From positions 186,001 through 250,000 of the forward strand of contig OX638380.1 in assembly GCA_951813855.1 (NCBI GenBank): a DNA stretch of 64,000 bases. The letters are read 5' to 3'. The position numbers and the translations under genes are program-made. Below are positions 54,827 to 64,000 of the stretch, piece after piece. The notes below the pieces were generated by a model. That model ran no database searches, had not been told where the DNA came from, and worked only from the letters and a program-made list of their open reading frames with translations. Position 1 is the stretch's first letter, and each line of letters opens with the position of its first letter. Origin of the DNA: an uncultured Verrucomicrobiae bacterium (GTDB taxonomy: Bacteria; Verrucomicrobiota; Verrucomicrobiia; Limisphaerales; AAA164-E04).

Positions 54827-56064
54827 TCACTGGCGATCCGGCTCCGGGTCGGTCTTGTCGGCGTCGCAAACCCGAGCCAGATCCACGAGGTTCAGATAAC
54901 TTCGCGCCACGGCCCATTCGTCGTTCTGTTCCATCAACAAGGCCCCGACCAAGCGGAGGATGGCGGACTCACAGGGAAAGATTTCGACGGTTCGGGAGCG
55001 GCGTTTGATTTCCTTGTTCAAGCGTTCGATCGGATTGGTGCTGCAGATTTTGGGGTGCAGGCTTTCGGGGTAGGAAAGATAGGCGAGAACTTCCGATTCG
55101 GCCTCGTCCATCAGTTGGGCGACCTTGGGAAACCGGCTCCTCAATTCCTCGGCGATCTTGCCCCATTGTTGTTGAGCCGAAACCTGCTGCCGAAAGGCGA
55201 AAACCGTGCGAACCTGGCTGCCGATCGCCGCTCGCTCGCCTTTGCGGACGTGAGCCAGGAGATTACGCAAGAAGTGCACTTTGCAACGTTGCCACGAAGT
55301 GGCCAGCGTGCGCTGAATGGCAGCCTCCAACCCTTGATGGTGATCGGAGATTACCAATTGCACGCCGCGAAGCCCACGGCGCAGCAGTTTCCGGAGGAAA
55401 TCGGTCCAGAACGTTTCCGCTTCGCTGCAGCCGAGTTCGAGTCCCAGCACCTCGCGTCGGCCTTGGTCGTTGACGCCCAGCGGTCCAACCAAAGAAACGG
55501 CCACTGGCCTTCGAGCGGTCGATCCAGGAACGATCCCACGCGAGTATCGAGTTCCTGGCACTGGCGGGAAACTTCGCTGCGCTTGACACCGCTCAAGCCC
55601 ATGGCTTGCACCAGGCGATCGACGTTGCGCGTCGAGATCCCTTGCACGTAGGCTTCTTGAATGACCGAAGTCAACGCGGCTTCCGAGAGCCGGCGCGGGG
55701 TCAGAAAGGAGGGAAAGTAACTGCCGTGGCGCAATTTGGGGATCTGCAACTCCACTTCACCGGCCCGCGTCTTCCAAGCTCGAGCTCGATAGCCGTTGCG
55801 CCACGTGGTGCGTTCGGGATTATTTTCGCCTAACGCCGCCCCGATCAAGGCGGCGACTTCCTCTTCCATGATCTGTTGCGCCTGTTGGCGGATCATATCC
55901 CGGATCAGATTCGGATCGCCATCGAACTCGGGGAGATCTGGTTTCGGTTGGTTCGGATCGTTCATCTCCAATAGTTCTTCCTTGGTTGGGCGATAATCCC
56001 AATCTGCCGAAAGTCCCTGGAGGAGACCGATCACTCGACATCTTTCGATTCCCGGAGGCCCCAA
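54827..56064 (-). pseudogene. IS256-type transposase B, internal deletion and frameshift
   Basis: This starts with TTG at 56064 (GPPGIERCRVIGLLQGLSAD) and has an N-terminal extension, then IMEEEVAALIGAALGENNPE, RNGYRARAWKTRAGEVELQI and GVKRSEVSRQCQELDTRV. Near 55500 it reads GQWPFLWLD and then loses about 20 codons and the frame compared with transposase A, resuming GVNDQGRREVLGLELGCSEA, LVISDHHQGLEAAIQ and STNPIERLNKEIKRRSRTVE. It is inactive as it stands. Its N-terminus is what is preserved in the chimera at 27240. Confidence 0.85.
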
Positions 56065-56107
56065 ACTACGGTCGCTACGCTCCCTTCGTTGGGGGCCTCC
56101 GGGAATC
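56047..56107. repeat. Long perfect hairpin at the transposase B start
   Basis: GATTCCCGGAGGCCCC (56047-56062) is perfectly complementary to 56092-56107, a 16-bp stem with a ~29-nt loop. It covers the TTG start of transposase B. The copy at 27236 has only one arm of it, so the second arm was either gained here or lost there. Confidence 0.75.
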
Positions 56108-56137
56108 CACTCCTACACCACTAAATGGGACACAAGC

Positions 56138-56146
56138 GAAAACCAG
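56138..56146 (+). repeat. Target duplication, right copy
   Basis: GAAAACCAG, a repeat of 52960-52968. Coding sequence of IS66 TnpC resumes here in frame with the left part once one copy of the duplication is removed. Confidence 0.85.
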
Positions 56147-57389
56147 GATTGGCGGCAACAACTGGAAACGTCAGAGAGAGAAAACCATCGTTCGGCTACC
56201 CCTTTTTCCAAGGGCAAACGCAAAGATAACCCCCAAAAGCCCGGTCGCAAACCTGGGCAAGGAAAGTTTCGCCATAAACCAGCGCCGGAGCCCCAAGAAC
56301 CGGATGAAATCCAAGAGTTTCAGGCTTCCTTGGATACCGAGGCCTGTCCGAAGTGCGGGGCGAAACTTGAGCGACAAGCCTCGGAAACTGCGACGACGAT
56401 TGATCTGCCCCGACTCATTGGCCGAGTAATCAAATACTTTTCGATTGAGGTTGCGGAGTGCACGGGATGCGGACACAAGGTCTGGGGCACGCATCCTGAA
56501 TTAGCGAAGGATCAGTTTGGAGCGACGGCTCATCGGATTGGCTCCCGAGTCTATGCTTTGGCGTTGGCCTTGCATTACGATTTGGGAATGTCATTGCGCC
56601 AGACGGAGAAGGTGCTCAACGATTATTTCCAGATCCCCGTGACCCAAAGTGCGATCACCCAGAAGGCTCTGAAGGCGGCGGAGCAAGGGAAACTTGGCGA
56701 ACTGGCTCAGGAAATCAAGGCGGAACTGGCTCAAGCGGATATCATTCACACGGACGATACCGGTTGGAAAGTCGGGGGAACCCCCCATTTTTTGATGACG
56801 TTTTGCAACGAGAAGGCGATTTAAAAAGATGCTGAATAGCTTGTGGCTCCAGAATCAAAAGGGCCAGTTGCTTCGATTTCTGGACCATCCCAAGCTTGAA
56901 CCGACCAACAATCGAGCCGAACGGGCTCTGCGACCGGGCGTCAAGGCTCGGAAGGTTTCCCAGTGCTCGAAAAATCAGAGAGGGGCTCAGAGTCGGGCGG
57001 CCATCACTAGCGTCACGGCTACCTCTCGCCTGAAAAAGGAGTCGGTTTTGGAGACGTTGGCGTCAGCGCTTTAGTTCTCAGTTCGATCACCCTCGGTTGA
57101 TACCGGCTCGGGTCTTATCGTGCTTTCAGCATTGGTTTTCCGAAATCATGGAGCTTGGGATTATTCCCGTAATTTTGCTGAAACGGCAATCGAATGCCAC
57201 TCGAAAGCCAACGTTGTTGGTCGAGGATATTTGATCTGAAGCCGCAAGACGATCAACCAAGGACGTCGGATGGAATGAGATCACTCATCTCCTGACAAAA
57301 GCGAAATATGAAATCCTTGATCATGGGAATGCATCCTTTTCGTCAGATCATTTAGTTCAAAATGGCGTTCAAACCCGCTAATCAATTAC

Positions 57390-57644
57390 AATAAATCAAA
57401 AATCAAACCGAAATCAAGAGCCGGTCAATTTAGGGAGTGAATCAAAGCAGGTTTTACCCCCGAGATGTTCGATTGGTATTCGATAAAGTAGCGTTGAAAT
57501 TTAATAGAGCGGATTTATTATGCCAATCATATGACTAACACGTATTATTGACGGTAACCGGTAACGGTTATCCCAATCAAACCGACGGTTCTTAATCGTA
57601 GAAATTATCGGGTATGTCAAATTAACAAATATTATCAAAACCGC
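57390..57644. other. AT-rich spacer; composition boundary
   Basis: 255 nt downstream of the last permease gene on the minus strand. GC falls sharply here compared with everything to the left. No terminator with a clear T-run is identified. Confidence 0.5.
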
Positions 57645-59792
57645 TTAATCTAACAGAGACCGTAATTGACATAATCGCAGATGGACGAAGTTGTTAGCGA
57701 ATCGAGAATATGCCGAACGGAAGTAATGCCAAAGCAAAAAGGAGCCGGCTAGGTGAACCATCATGTTGTCCATGAAAAAAGAATTATAAAATATAATCAA
57801 ACACACTTGAATAATTAAAGAAGCCGCAATAAACGTAACAATTGGAAATAAAAAGAATGCCGAAAATAACTTTACGGAAATAAACCAATGAGAGTGTTTT
57901 CCGGTTGCCAGCCAAATACCGTAATATTGCATGGCGGATAATTCGTAATACGATAAATAGTACGTTCCGATAAAAAAACAAAGGCAAAGCAGAATACTAT
58001 TCAGGATATAATTGAAGACAGGATCATACATAATCATAAAAAATACCGACAGGAATAAAAAATAAACGGCCGAAGGAATCAAGAAACGTTTTATTTGCCA
58101 TTGTTGTAATTCGTATCGAAATCCCCAAAAAAACAATAAAAACGCACCAGTGAAAAAGTTAAAACAAGAGGTAATTTCGCCAAACTTACCGAAATAAATA
58201 ATACTTAGCACATTATAACAGATAATTCCGAACACTAATATAAAAATGAATATTAATAATAAAAAACGTTTCGTTTGAAATCGTAGATATTCGGTTTTCA
58301 GTCCTCGGAAAAAGCATAAAAATGTACACATCAAAAATCCGGAATAAATAAAAAAATGAAAAGTGTTACGCCCGCCATCTGAATTAGAAAAAATAAAAAT
58401 AAAATTGATCATAATAAACGATAATGAAACTGGAATTGATAAATATCCAATGAACAGAAATGAGTAATGTTTTATTGTCGAACGAACTGGAATAGGAAAG
58501 AATTTAATATAAAACACAAAAAAAGTCATTATGGATAAACACAGACAAACGATCAGTTTATCGGAATAAATATATCCATCTCTAATGTATAAAGCGAAAA
58601 ACACCCCTGCCACCCAAACATATCCAATACCCAGTAACACGAAACGATAATGAAGTCGTAGCTTCAGGAATGAACGGATACCGGCGACTATCGATAAGAC
58701 AGAGAGAGGCGATATCAGTAACAATTCCATCATTCTCGATTTGCGATCGGAGAGCATTTGATGGGGAGTTTCTATTGCGACGTTAAAGCGAACGGCTAAT
58801 TCCATAATAACAAGAAAAAAACAAGCAAAATTTAGATTTGGATGGCGATTTAAATGAGTATCAAAAAACAGTGATAAGCAGGAATATAAAATAACCAGGA
58901 ATAAACCAAAATAAATCAAAGCTTGATTAAAAAAGGGTTTGGGATGAAAAAGACTAATTAAAATTTGGTGCGGATTTTCATTATCCTTAATGTTGGGTAA
59001 TCGGCGATAGGATAATCTGATTTCTTCTGTTTTTAAAGTTTTGTTAATTTTGGATTCAAGTGGTTTGGCAAGCAATCTTTTAATTTGAGATGTCTGAGAT
59101 AATTCCGATTTAAATTCACGATTCCAAATCGAAAGAAAGCGTTTGTAACTAAATGTAAACATGTTAAAGGTAATTGCAAATAAAATAAAAAGAGTTTGTG
59201 CATACCCAAAAAGATGAAATTCATTGCCAATCGCGTAGTTACATGGCAGCCAAAGCAGAAACGTCAAAAATGGAAATATTAAAAAAAACGTATTTTTTTC
59301 TTTTGAATTGTTGTGTTTCGGTCGCCCGACTGCCCAATATATCCCGGTTAATAATCCAATATAAATAGAAAAACAAATAATTATCAAACATCTCAGCAAA
59401 TCTGTTAGAGTTACGCCTCCGTTAATCAACGTCAAGGAAAGAATTGGAATAATTGCAATAAGACATATGAAACATTGAATGCCTTGGGGTAAGATTTTAC
59501 CTAATAATATTTCAGAAGAACGTAATCGAGTCAAAAATAATAAGCCGAGAGTGTTGTTGCGAAGTTCTAAAGCAATAGCATGAGACGAGGATATACCAGC
59601 GAAGAGTCCGAAATAAATCGCCGCAATGAAGGTGACTGCTTTTAGGGCTCCTTGTCCGTCGTTAGGATCATCCGCATGGTTAATATACCAAATAAAAAAT
59701 ACTAACGCGATCGAAGCAGTTCTCAACCAGTATCCCGTGATGTTTCTTGATTGCGAAAAAAACTCTTTGACTAATACGGCGTTGATTTGCAT
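57645..59792 (-). CDS. ABC-2-type membrane protein with repeated TM modules (about 4)
   Basis: This 715-residue polytopic membrane protein starts MQINAVLVKEFFSQSRNITG and has the ABC-2 permease motif LGLLFLTRLRSSEILLGKIL (about 80-100). A cytoplasmic stretch with basic residues (about 225-280) is followed by MMELLLISPLSVLSIVAGI. Then come about four tandem units of ~62 residues, each with a basic start and an aromatic-Tyr-Glu end (HYRFVLLGIGYVW; KHYSFLFIGYLS; KTEYLRFQTKRFLLLIF; RYELQQWQIKRFLIPSA), at about 57930-58680. A conserved tail ends the protein. There is no ATPase in the window. GC is very low. The substrate is unknown; it is a paralogue of the next two genes. Confidence 0.8.
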   Translation of the reverse strand: MQINAVLVKEFFSQSRNITGYWLRTASIALVFFIWYINHADDPNDGQGALKAVTFIAAIYFGLFAGISSSHAIALELRNNTLGLLFLTRLRSSEILLGKILPQGIQCFICLIAIIPILSLTLINGGVTLTDLLRCLIIICFSIYIGLLTGIYWAVGRPKHNNSKEKNTFFLIFPFLTFLLWLPCNYAIGNEFHLFGYAQTLFILFAITFNMFTFSYKRFLSIWNREFKSELSQTSQIKRLLAKPLESKINKTLKTEEIRLSYRRLPNIKDNENPHQILISLFHPKPFFNQALIYFGLFLVILYSCLSLFFDTHLNRHPNLNFACFFLVIMELAVRFNVAIETPHQMLSDRKSRMMELLLISPLSVLSIVAGIRSFLKLRLHYRFVLLGIGYVWVAGVFFALYIRDGYIYSDKLIVCLCLSIMTFFVFYIKFFPIPVRSTIKHYSFLFIGYLSIPVSLSFIMINFIFIFSNSDGGRNTFHFFIYSGFLMCTFLCFFRGLKTEYLRFQTKRFLLLIFIFILVFGIICYNVLSIIYFGKFGEITSCFNFFTGAFLLFFWGFRYELQQWQIKRFLIPSAVYFLFLSVFFMIMYDPVFNYILNSILLCLCFFIGTYYLSYYELSAMQYYGIWLATGKHSHWFISVKLFSAFFLFPIVTFIAASLIIQVCLIIFYNSFFMDNMMVHLAGSFLLWHYFRSAYSRFANNFVHLRLCQLRSLLD

Positions 59793-59915
59793 GGAGTTGA
59801 TTACTGATTCGATTAATTCACACCATCAAGAAAACGGGTTTAAATATTGCGGTAAATTAATCATTTTGAATGACTGCATAAAAAAACAGCGGTGAGATTA
59901 ATTAAAACAACAATG

Positions 59916-62297
59916 TTAAACATTGATCTGTCGAAATTTACGTAATTGATTGGTCGAAATTATGTTTAATATCAAAGCTATGGTGATGCGTGCTAAATGC
60001 CAGATAATAACTTGTCCCGTCATTACATAAATTTGTTCGATGCGAGATAAACATAAACGAAGGTGATCTACAATCAAAAAGGCGCTCGTTATTAAAAGAA
60101 TTAATAAAAATAAAGGGAAAATAAAATTAATGGTAAACAGAATCCATATAATTTTAAAATGCGTTAAATTACGTACGGCTAAATACAGACCCAATGATTG
60201 AACTAAAGATAATTCATAAAAAGACAAAAATAAACTTCCTCCTAAAAACAATGAAATAGTTATAAATTCGTACTGTTCAGGGACGAAGCGCCAATCGAAT
60301 AAAAGCAACAAACAAATGAAATAAATACTCAAACCACCGATTGCAAATAATCTAAATCGATTTGTCCGCCAACGTTTTGATCGTGATCTAAATCCCCAAA
60401 ACAACAATATAATTGTTCCGCATGACAACCAAAAGTAACCCTCGGTTGATTGGCGGTCATTAAATAATAACGCAGTAGCCATTAAATAATAAAATCCACC
60501 AGCAATGGACAAGTGCGTTATCATCAACAGCACGATTCTATTAGGTTGCAACCGGTTTCCATTTGATTGCAAAATACAATAAGTTATATAAAGCGATCCG
60601 CCAATGAAAGCAAGTAAAATAATAATATTCCCGAACGAATATTTATAATCATCATAAAAATAAAAATCAGATGCTAAAATTATAATGAAGAACAGATGAC
60701 CAATCATTAGAAATAAAAATTTAACTGATCTTAATGGTTTTAGTTCATAACGCAGGCCAAAAAAGGACAAAAATATAATTCCTGCCAAAAAAAGATAGAT
60801 AATTGTCCCATGATAAAAATATGTGGAATAAATTGAACTAGATGATAAATTAAAATTAACTAAAATTAAGAAATATGCTCCCAATAACGATGTTTGGGCG
60901 ATTATTATTAGTAAAAAACGTTTAGCGTTCGATCCTATCAACTCTAATCGTAATCCCAAATAAATCCAAAAAACTGAGCCGATGAAACAAACGAAGTGTA
61001 CCATCGGAGTATCCGTTGACCAGGATAGGCTATAATTTTGATTAAGGACAATCGACAATATAAACGCTAAATATCTGATGCTCAACAACAATGAACGGTT
61101 AAATTGAAACTGTTTTAAATTTTTAATTAATCCGGAAACAATTGATTTATCGCTCAGTGGCGAAACCATTAAAAGTTCTATTAATCCTGTTTTACGATCA
61201 TGCACAATTTGATGGGGCGTTTCCACGGCAACAGTCCAACGAACTACTAATTCCAACAGCAACAAAAAAAGAATTCCTAACGAAATGAAATCATTAGATT
61301 GATCGAAACCATCTAAAATCGAAGATAGAATACATATCATCATAAAGATAAAGATTAGATAAATAATGCCTCGAAACCAGAGTTGTTTCGTGTGAAAAAC
61401 AGCGATTAAATTTTGGTAGGAATTTTCAGCGTCGTTGATACATAATGGTCTGTTTTTATTCGATCTGATTTTTGCTGGTTTACCGCCGAGTGTATTTGAC
61501 TGTGGATTTAAAGCTGCCGACTGAGGGTTTGTTTCCCACCGCCAGTCAAGTCGAAACGAAAAATAAGCCGCCATGATAAACCCAATTCCGGTTCCGATTA
61601 AAACTATGATCGAATTAAAATAACGGGAAGAATCGAATGCGGAACCAATCGTAGTTTCGATTAATCCAATTAATGGAAATAAAATAGCACCCAATTCGGA
61701 ATGAGGGCGCACATAAATTAGGCGTACTTCAAAAACTTCTTTAAAAATAAACGACGTAAGAAATGGAATCAAATGAATCCCAAAGAGGGTAATAGAAGTA
61801 GCAGTCGATGTGTTTTTTAGATCACGAAATACGACTGACCAAAATAGGCCCACCGATAATCCTAAAAATGTCATGGCCCATATTGCCAGACAACATCTTA
61901 GCACATCCGCCCAAGTTACCCCTCCGCTTAACAACGGAATTGCGAGAAACGGTGTAATGGCAAGCAGGCATAACAAAAACTGTGTTACTTTTGTAATTAG
62001 TTTCCCGAATAAGATTTCGCAGGGTCGTAACGGGGTTAACATTAATAAGCCGAGCGTATTGAGTCTTCGCTCGGAACTGATGGTATCGGAAACCGATAAA
62101 CCGGAACCAAGTCCAAATATTACCATTGAAACGATGGTCACGGTGATGAGAATTTGGTCCCCATCGTTGGGGATAATAAGAAATGGAATAAACCAAGCTA
62201 GAAATATCAACCCTAAGAATACCGCTCGCAACCAGTACCCGGTAACTCTGCGAGATAGCATCAGTAGTTCCCTTATCAATATGGTGCCGATTCTCAT
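59916..62297 (-). CDS. ABC-2-type membrane protein with repeated TM modules (about 5)
   Basis: This 793-residue polytopic protein starts MRIGTILIRELLMLSRRVTG and has RRLNTLGLLMLTPLRPCEIL, the ABC-2 permease motif, and LAIWAMTFLGLSVGLFWSVV. The central ETPHQIVHDRKTGLIELLMV is shared with both paralogues. About five ~62-residue TM units follow (60200-61130), with starts such as NAKRFLLIIIAQ, RYELKPLRSVKFLFLMIG, RLQPNRIVLLMITHLS and RSKRWRTNRFRLFAIG, and then FYELSLVQSLGLYLAVRNLT. The start has GAAGAG just upstream as a possible ribosome site. It likely acts with an ABC ATPase encoded outside the window. Confidence 0.82.
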   Translation of the reverse strand: MRIGTILIRELLMLSRRVTGYWLRAVFLGLIFLAWFIPFLIIPNDGDQILITVTIVSMVIFGLGSGLSVSDTISSERRLNTLGLLMLTPLRPCEILFGKLITKVTQFLLCLLAITPFLAIPLLSGGVTWADVLRCCLAIWAMTFLGLSVGLFWSVVFRDLKNTSTATSITLFGIHLIPFLTSFIFKEVFEVRLIYVRPHSELGAILFPLIGLIETTIGSAFDSSRYFNSIIVLIGTGIGFIMAAYFSFRLDWRWETNPQSAALNPQSNTLGGKPAKIRSNKNRPLCINDAENSYQNLIAVFHTKQLWFRGIIYLIFIFMMICILSSILDGFDQSNDFISLGILFLLLLELVVRWTVAVETPHQIVHDRKTGLIELLMVSPLSDKSIVSGLIKNLKQFQFNRSLLLSIRYLAFILSIVLNQNYSLSWSTDTPMVHFVCFIGSVFWIYLGLRLELIGSNAKRFLLIIIAQTSLLGAYFLILVNFNLSSSSIYSTYFYHGTIIYLFLAGIIFLSFFGLRYELKPLRSVKFLFLMIGHLFFIIILASDFYFYDDYKYSFGNIIILLAFIGGSLYITYCILQSNGNRLQPNRIVLLMITHLSIAGGFYYLMATALLFNDRQSTEGYFWLSCGTIILLFWGFRSRSKRWRTNRFRLFAIGGLSIYFICLLLLFDWRFVPEQYEFITISLFLGGSLFLSFYELSLVQSLGLYLAVRNLTHFKIIWILFTINFIFPLFLLILLITSAFLIVDHLRLCLSRIEQIYVMTGQVIIWHLARITIALILNIISTNQLRKFRQINV

Positions 62298-62740
62298 CTC
62301 TTCAATTTGGGGTTGAGGTGGATCGGTGCAAAACGGTAAACATTGAGTTTTCGGCAGTCATTAATATTTTTATGAACCCGGACTTTTCTAAATGGTCCAA
62401 AATTGCTCGATTGGATTCGAGTTGAAATGATCGATAATTTTCTGGATTATCGGCGTATTTGTTTCGGTTCTTAATGTCGGAGTGTAATCAGCAATGGTGA
62501 TATTACCGTTGTTCGGCGCTCTATTTGTAGTGTTTATCATAATCTGACACCCTTTAGTCAAACCGGAATCAATTGCCTGCGAATCGTTGATTGGATTTCC
62601 GGTATCTCCGTTTTTACGCGGTAAACTTATTGTCGAATATTTTGACCTGAGTTAGGGCGGTTTGCCGTACTTGAGTCTTGAATCATTGATGTTTTCGATC
62701 GTTTAGTTCGATGCCGAGAAATTCACGTAGGCAATTAGTT
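62298..62740. other. Intergenic, AT-rich
   Basis: This 440-nt stretch lies between two permease genes on the same strand, too long for tight coupling. No gene or RNA is recognised; it probably holds a promoter for the 59916-62297 gene, but I cannot assign boxes with confidence. Confidence 0.45.
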
Positions 62741-64000
62741 TTAGCAAATCGTCTTCCGCATATCTCTAAATTGCTTGGAGGCGTAATAGCCGAGCGACCA
62801 AGCAAGGATAAAACGGATAAGAAACCAAACTAGTAACCATGTGATCAGAGAAAATATTCCTATTATGCCAGATACATCTATGCCAGGTGCTTCTCCTAAA
62901 AAAAAAGTAATATAAACTAAACCATTAATCCAAAAACTTAATGGGAGCAAGAATAGTGGAATCAAAAAATTAATGGCAAATAATAGCCAAGTAATAGCCA
63001 AATGTTTGGATAGCCGCATGGCTAACCAAACCCCATAAGTTTGGGTCGTTTGCAGTTCTTTAAATGACAATAGAACGTTTCCTATTGAAAAAACCGAAAA
63101 AAGTATGATAACCGTGTGATTTGCAACCACTGCAACCGGTACAAAGAGATTCCCGATCATGATCCCCGAAAACGGTTCTGTGAGAATCCCGATCGTGATC
63201 CCCGAAAGGAAACACGCATATCCGATGGCTAGCAAAAACGACCGTCTAGTTTGGTGCTTTTTCAATTCTGATAATAAGCCGGAGATTAAGGATTTGTCAT
63301 TTACAGGTGATACCAATAACAATTCCAACATCCCTGATTTTCGATCATGCACTATTTGCCGAGGAGCTTCTATGGCAGCTGCCCAACGATTCAACAGTTC
63401 CAAAAAACCTAGCCCGAGACAGCACATAGCTATGCCCGTTTTAAACAGTAATAAAATTCCACTTATTAGTATAATCCAACCCCAAGTTAGTTTCGCGATG
63501 CCTTCGATGATCGGTTGTTTTTTAGCGTTAGCCATGACCCAACCCCGATAGGGATTGTCTTGCCAGCTAAACTGGTACCATCGCAGTTTTCCGGACCGTT
63601 TAATTCTTAACCGGTTGAGTTTGTCGCCGGGATTTTTTATGAGTTCGATAGACTGTGGATTCGTCTCTTTTTTCCAAACGATTCGGAATGCGATATAAGC
63701 TGCCAAAAGCAACGTCGCCCCAGCTCCGAATATGGTTGCGACTGCCTCGAAGTATTTTGCGGATAGTAAGTCTACGACGGAATAGGTTGCTAACGTAAAA
63801 AGCGGCCCGAGGGTAATGATCGTATCGTTGATGCGGACGCCTGGAAATAAATTGGCCAGCAGGAAAATAAACGGGTAGAAATAAAGCCCCAACATGGTCA
63901 GAAAACTGGCGGTTGAAGAGGTTTTTAAGTCCTGGAAGATCGTCGTCCAGAAAAAACCGACCGTCAATCCCAGAAAAGTCATGGTCCATATCGCGAGACA
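62741..64000 (-). CDS. ABC-2-type membrane protein with a single TM module, 5' end off window
   Basis: This is a partial permease; the frame is open through the window edge, and the residues before an internal Met (CLAIWT) match the paralogue CCLAIWAMTFLGL, so about 137 N-terminal residues lie outside. It has SSTASFLTMLGLYFYPF, then IEAPRQIVHDRKSGMLELLL, a single module (ELKKHQTRRSFLLAIGYACF to GNVLLSFKELQTTQ, about 63050-63270) and the tail YGVWLAMRLSKHLAITWLLF. It is the short form of the three paralogues and probably the ancestral layout. Confidence 0.82.
   Translation of the reverse strand, partial: CLAIWTMTFLGLTVGFFWTTIFQDLKTSSTASFLTMLGLYFYPFIFLLANLFPGVRINDTIITLGPLFTLATYSVVDLLSAKYFEAVATIFGAGATLLLAAYIAFRIVWKKETNPQSIELIKNPGDKLNRLRIKRSGKLRWYQFSWQDNPYRGWVMANAKKQPIIEGIAKLTWGWIILISGILLLFKTGIAMCCLGLGFLELLNRWAAAIEAPRQIVHDRKSGMLELLLVSPVNDKSLISGLLSELKKHQTRRSFLLAIGYACFLSGITIGILTEPFSGIMIGNLFVPVAVVANHTVIILFSVFSIGNVLLSFKELQTTQTYGVWLAMRLSKHLAITWLLFAINFLIPLFLLPLSFWINGLVYITFFLGEAPGIDVSGIIGIFSLITWLLVWFLIRFILAWSLGYYASKQFRDMRKTIC

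Larger units (their letters stand above)
52969..56137 (-). mobile_element. IS256-like element with two transposase genes
   Basis: This 3169-bp element is flanked by the 9-bp duplication GAAAACCAG. Its imperfect inverted ends read GAGTCCCAAGTAGTGGTGTA at the left and TGTGTCCCATTTAGTGGTGTA reverse-complemented at the right (first 19 nt shown match with 3-4 differences). Two different Mutator-type transposase genes lie in tandem on the minus strand, with no copy of the inverted end between them. About 500 nt of non-coding tail follow the second. A deletion derivative of the whole lies at 27236-28825. Confidence 0.82.
52699..57074 (+). pseudogene. IS66 TnpC, copy 2, interrupted and deleted
   Basis: The 5' part (52699-52968) encodes the N-terminal coiled coil up to ADQLKQENQ, where the IS256-like element enters. 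Coding resumes at 56147 (RQQLETSERENHR) and runs through the zinc finger, CGHKVWGTHPELAKDQF (intact where copy 1 is frameshifted) and HTDDTGWKVGGTPHF. At 56820 it drops about 125 codons (from EKAI to KMLNSLW, compared with copy 1) and ends at 57074. The missing part contains the second catalytic Asp. Confidence 0.9.
52612..57389 (+). mobile_element. IS66-family element, copy 2, split by an IS256-like element
   Basis: The inverted ends GTAATTGATTAGCGGGT (52612-52628) and its complement (57373-57389) match copy 1. The 8-bp ATAAATCA lies immediately left (52604-52611) and again at 57391-57398, offset by one base, and is a credible target duplication. The element is interrupted at 52969-56137 and also has an internal deletion of about 380 nt at 56823, so it cannot encode a working transposase. 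Confidence 0.88.

Overview
The window reads like a chromosome segment from a bacterium of the Planctomycetes/Verrucomicrobia (PVC) type. The evidence is gene families: a PSCyt1/DUF1549/DUF1553 cytochrome protein followed by a Tat-type DUF1501 protein, ThuA-like and DUF1080 proteins, an arylsulfatase, ribonuclease HIII and very large ABC-2 permeases. Acidobacteria share some of these families, so the phylum is inferred, not proven. Few genes have a clear Shine-Dalgarno sequence.

Region 1 (1-15.2 kb) is signalling. After the 3' end of gcvPB come a single-domain response regulator and a convergent RsbW-like kinase, then a decayed transposase. Next is a compact chemosensory operon in the Wsp gene order: MCP, CheW, CheR-TPR, CheW with a cysteine-rich N-terminus, hybrid CheA with REC, CheB. 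It is followed by a response regulator whose receiver domain looks like that of WspR but whose output is a PP2C/SpoIIE phosphatase in place of GGDEF. With the RsbW-like kinase this suggests a Wsp-type array wired to partner switching and not to cyclic-di-GMP.

Region 2 (15.6-28.8 kb) is an acquired, IS-ridden type I restriction-modification island on the minus strand. It has an intact hsdR, an XRE-ImmA/IrrE + DUF4411 (PIN-like) pair coupled to hsdR by ATGA overlaps, decayed duplicates of that module, and an hsdM cut by an ISAs1-type element whose transposase carries an N-terminal DruA-like (DUF4338) domain. No hsdS is visible.

Region 3 (29.2-46.7 kb) is ordinary chromosome. It carries secreted or periplasmic catabolic proteins (DUF1553, DUF1501, ThuA, aldose epimerase, DUF1080, sulfatase), a minus-strand run of two trypsin-like proteins, a NanA/DapA-type lyase and an inositol phosphatase, and housekeeping genes (mutY, rnhC, mnmA, phhB, tRNA-Arg(ACG)).

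Region 4 (47.3-57.4 kb) is a nest of insertion sequences: an hsdR stub cut by an ISNCY-like element, a partial second copy of it, and two IS66 copies. One IS66 copy is split by a 3.2-kb IS256-like element that carries two transposase genes inside one pair of inverted ends, flanked by a 9-bp target duplication.

Region 5 (57.6-64 kb) is strikingly AT-rich. It holds three paralogous ABC-2-type membrane proteins on the minus strand that differ in the number of a roughly 62-residue transmembrane module (about 4, 5 and 1). The last runs off the window.
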